A stretch of 64,000 bases of DNA from Ryuthela nishihirai. Its lineage: Eukaryota > Arthropoda > Arachnida > Araneae > Heptathelidae. Each line of letters starts with the position of its first letter. Position 1 is the stretch's first letter. Of this stretch, positions 62,624-64,000 are shown piece after piece. A program made the translations under genes and the position numbers. The stretch is from positions 64,509,901-64,573,900 of the forward strand of contig JAWZYU010000009.1 in NCBI GenBank assembly GCA_038380435.1, read 5' to 3'. The notes under the pieces were generated by a model. It saw only the letters and a program-made list of their open reading frames with translations. It did not search any database and was not told the origin of the DNA.

Positions 62624-63115
62624 CAATCGCTCAAAAAAGTATCCGAACACTATGGTTGATTACAGAATTCAGAAAAAATATCTGGAGCGTGTACAGCAAC
62701 TGCACACGCTCTTTGCTGTGAACGGTAACTGCACATGCTCAATATTTCTGTGAGTGAGCCCACACGATCCAGGTTTTTGTGAGCTCACACGATCCAATGT
62801 GCTGTGAACATTAACCGCAACCGCCCCAGTTTGCTGTGAACGGTAGCTGCACACGCTCAATATTTCTGTGAGTGGGCCCACACGATCCAGGTTTTTGTGA
62901 GCTCACCCGATCCAATGTGCTGGGAACATTAACCGCAACCGCTCCAGTTTGCTGTGAACAGTAACTGCACACGCTCAATATTTCCGTGAGTGAGCCCACA
63001 CGATCAAGGTTTTTGTGAGCTCACACGATCCAATGTGCTGTGAACATTAACCGCAACAGCTCCAGTTTGCTGTGAACGGTAACTGCACACGCTCCATATT
63101 CATTGCATTATATAT
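62624..63115. mobile_element. MITE with core amplified as 118-bp units
   Basis: Opens CAATCGCTCAAAAAAGTATC after TA (62,622-62,623), with the usual left arm to 62,690 ('tctggagcgtgtacagcaac'). From 62,741 a 118-bp unit made of MITE core ('aatatttctgtgagtgagcc', 'cagtttgctgtgaacggtag') plus extra sequence ('aggtttttgtgagctcacac', 'gatccaatgtgctgtgaac') repeats three times (starts 62,741, 62,859, 62,977). The right terminus is not present. Confidence 0.88.
62741..63094. repeat. 118-bp tandem repeat derived from the MITE core
   Basis: Phase marker 'aatatttc(t/c)gtgag' at 62,741, 62,859 and 62,977 gives exactly 118 bp twice. Units are about 95% identical. The open frames on the minus strand here follow the repeat and are not coding. 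Confidence 0.93.
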
Positions 63116-63138
63116 TCATACGCATTATATATATTAAA

Positions 63139-63303
63139 AAAAGTATCCGAACACTATGGTTGATTACAGAATTCAGAAAAAATATCTGGCAACGATTTTT
63201 TTAGAAATTAGTGATCTGCGACCTTCGTGTCACGTGACACGAAGGTCGCCAGATCACTAATTTCTAAAAAAATCGTTGCCAGATGTTTTTTTCCGAATTC
63301 TGT
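63139..63303. mobile_element. Palindromic MITE, short form, both ends trimmed
   Basis: Starts 'aaaaaaagtatccgaacact' without the first 9-10 bases and ends 'tttttttccgaattctgtta', losing the outer arm. The centre 'ccttcgtgtcacgtgacacg' is the perfect family palindrome. Confidence 0.88.
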
Positions 63304-64000
63304 TAAATAATTTCACGTAACTGGAGAGCATCGCATATAGTATAATAGCATAATAACCTTGTCGAAGAAAAACTGCAAATATCGCTCTTTCGTATGAAGA
63401 AATTTGAGAATTTGAACTAGTTTCAGGCAGACGTTGTGCATTTCACAAAAGCCAAACGTTCCAAATTTTCAGCAGAAATTATGGCGTGGATCCATCACCA
63501 TTTCTTCGATGTTTCAGTTTCAAAGCTTCCTAGGGATCTTTGATAAAACAATAGTTAATTAAATTTATTATTATTACTAATTGAGGCAACTAGATCATTA
63601 ATTCATTATTTTTGCTCAGGTGCCATAAAACAGAGGATTGCAACTGCTGCACATTTGAAATTAATATCCTGTTTCATTCTGATCAGTATCTCATAATGAA
63701 CACTTTGATATAGCTGGCTTGGTTGCATCCAAAAGTGTCCCACAGAGTGATATAAGCGCCCTGAAAAATTCTGGAAGAGTTTGCGCATGTCTGCTTCATT
63801 AGAATCTCGATGAGACTAATCAGCAGTAGTGATAGCAAAAAGATTTCCGATTCTCATCGTTTTCTGCTATTATATTAACCCAACCTTCGCGAAATTGCCT
63901 CACTCTCTCTCTAGAACACTTCACACAAATTGGCAAGTAATCAAATTCGGGAAAAGAAAACATTCTGGAACAGAAAACATACATTTAGTGTTTCATTATT
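63304..64000. other. AT-rich non-coding sequence
   Basis: About 700 bp at the window end; no recognised gene or repeat. Confidence 0.45.

Overview
The window looks like repeat-dominated, intron- or intergenic-type DNA from a metazoan nuclear genome, most likely an arthropod and possibly a chelicerate such as a spider. The grounds are AT-rich sequence with no bacterial-style gene packing, tRNA-derived SINEs with target-site duplications (TSDs), several Tc1/mariner relatives, a solo LTR, non-LTR retrotransposon remnants and large satellite arrays. The species cannot be named from the sequence. No intact host protein gene, rRNA gene or real tRNA gene could be supported. Long open frames at about 13.5-14.2 kb and 17.0-17.9 kb are translations of tandem repeats.

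Layout. 0-7.5 kb: SINE-1 copies, a 46-bp minisatellite, two dead Tc1-like transposases (one split by a SINE) and palindromic MITEs. 7.4-19 kb: a second SINE family, an old SINE that carries a 24-bp tandem repeat and a younger SINE, MITEs, a 32-bp minisatellite, a 0.57-kb inverted-repeat element, a textbook full-length 387-bp SINE-1 (16,223-16,609) and a 42-bp minisatellite grown from a SINE-1 tail. 19.0-25.6 kb: a satellite of 53-57-bp units with a 2,345-bp higher-order duplication. 26-33.4 kb: nested SINE and MITE insertions, a reverse-transcriptase scrap, a SINE-head palindrome and degenerate repeats of 110-120 bp. 33.6-36.1 kb: a 77-bp pyrimidine-rich array. 36.2-42.9 kb: a Tc1 pseudogene between inverted 70-bp repeats, more SINEs, a possible terminal exon at 40.2 kb and a MITE nested in SINE-2. 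43.3-51.1 kb: a 69-71-bp satellite interrupted by one SINE. 51.1-52.7 kb: degenerate repeats interrupted by a 954-bp solo LTR. 52.7-64 kb: mostly non-coding, with a CpG-rich island at 54.3 kb, two LINE 3' ends, a 1,527-bp mariner-like element with terminal repeats, a SINE split by 940 bp of MITEs, and a 118-bp repeat made from MITE core sequence.

The sequence records how repeats give rise to other repeats. Six arrays (units of 46, 32, 42, about 56, 77 and about 70 bp) cover roughly 19 kb, about 30% of the window. For three of them or their relatives the parent sequence lies alongside: the SINE-1 tail for the 42-bp array, a 110-120-bp degenerate repeat for the 70-bp satellite, and the MITE core for the 118-bp array. 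Insertion order can be read directly from TSDs and restored empty sites at 8.1, 27.5, 31.3, 42.4, 44.1, 51.6 and 60.4 kb. I found no evidence for a new enzymatic or defence system; the notable content is repeat evolution. All copy counts and boundaries were read by eye and may be off by a few bases or units.
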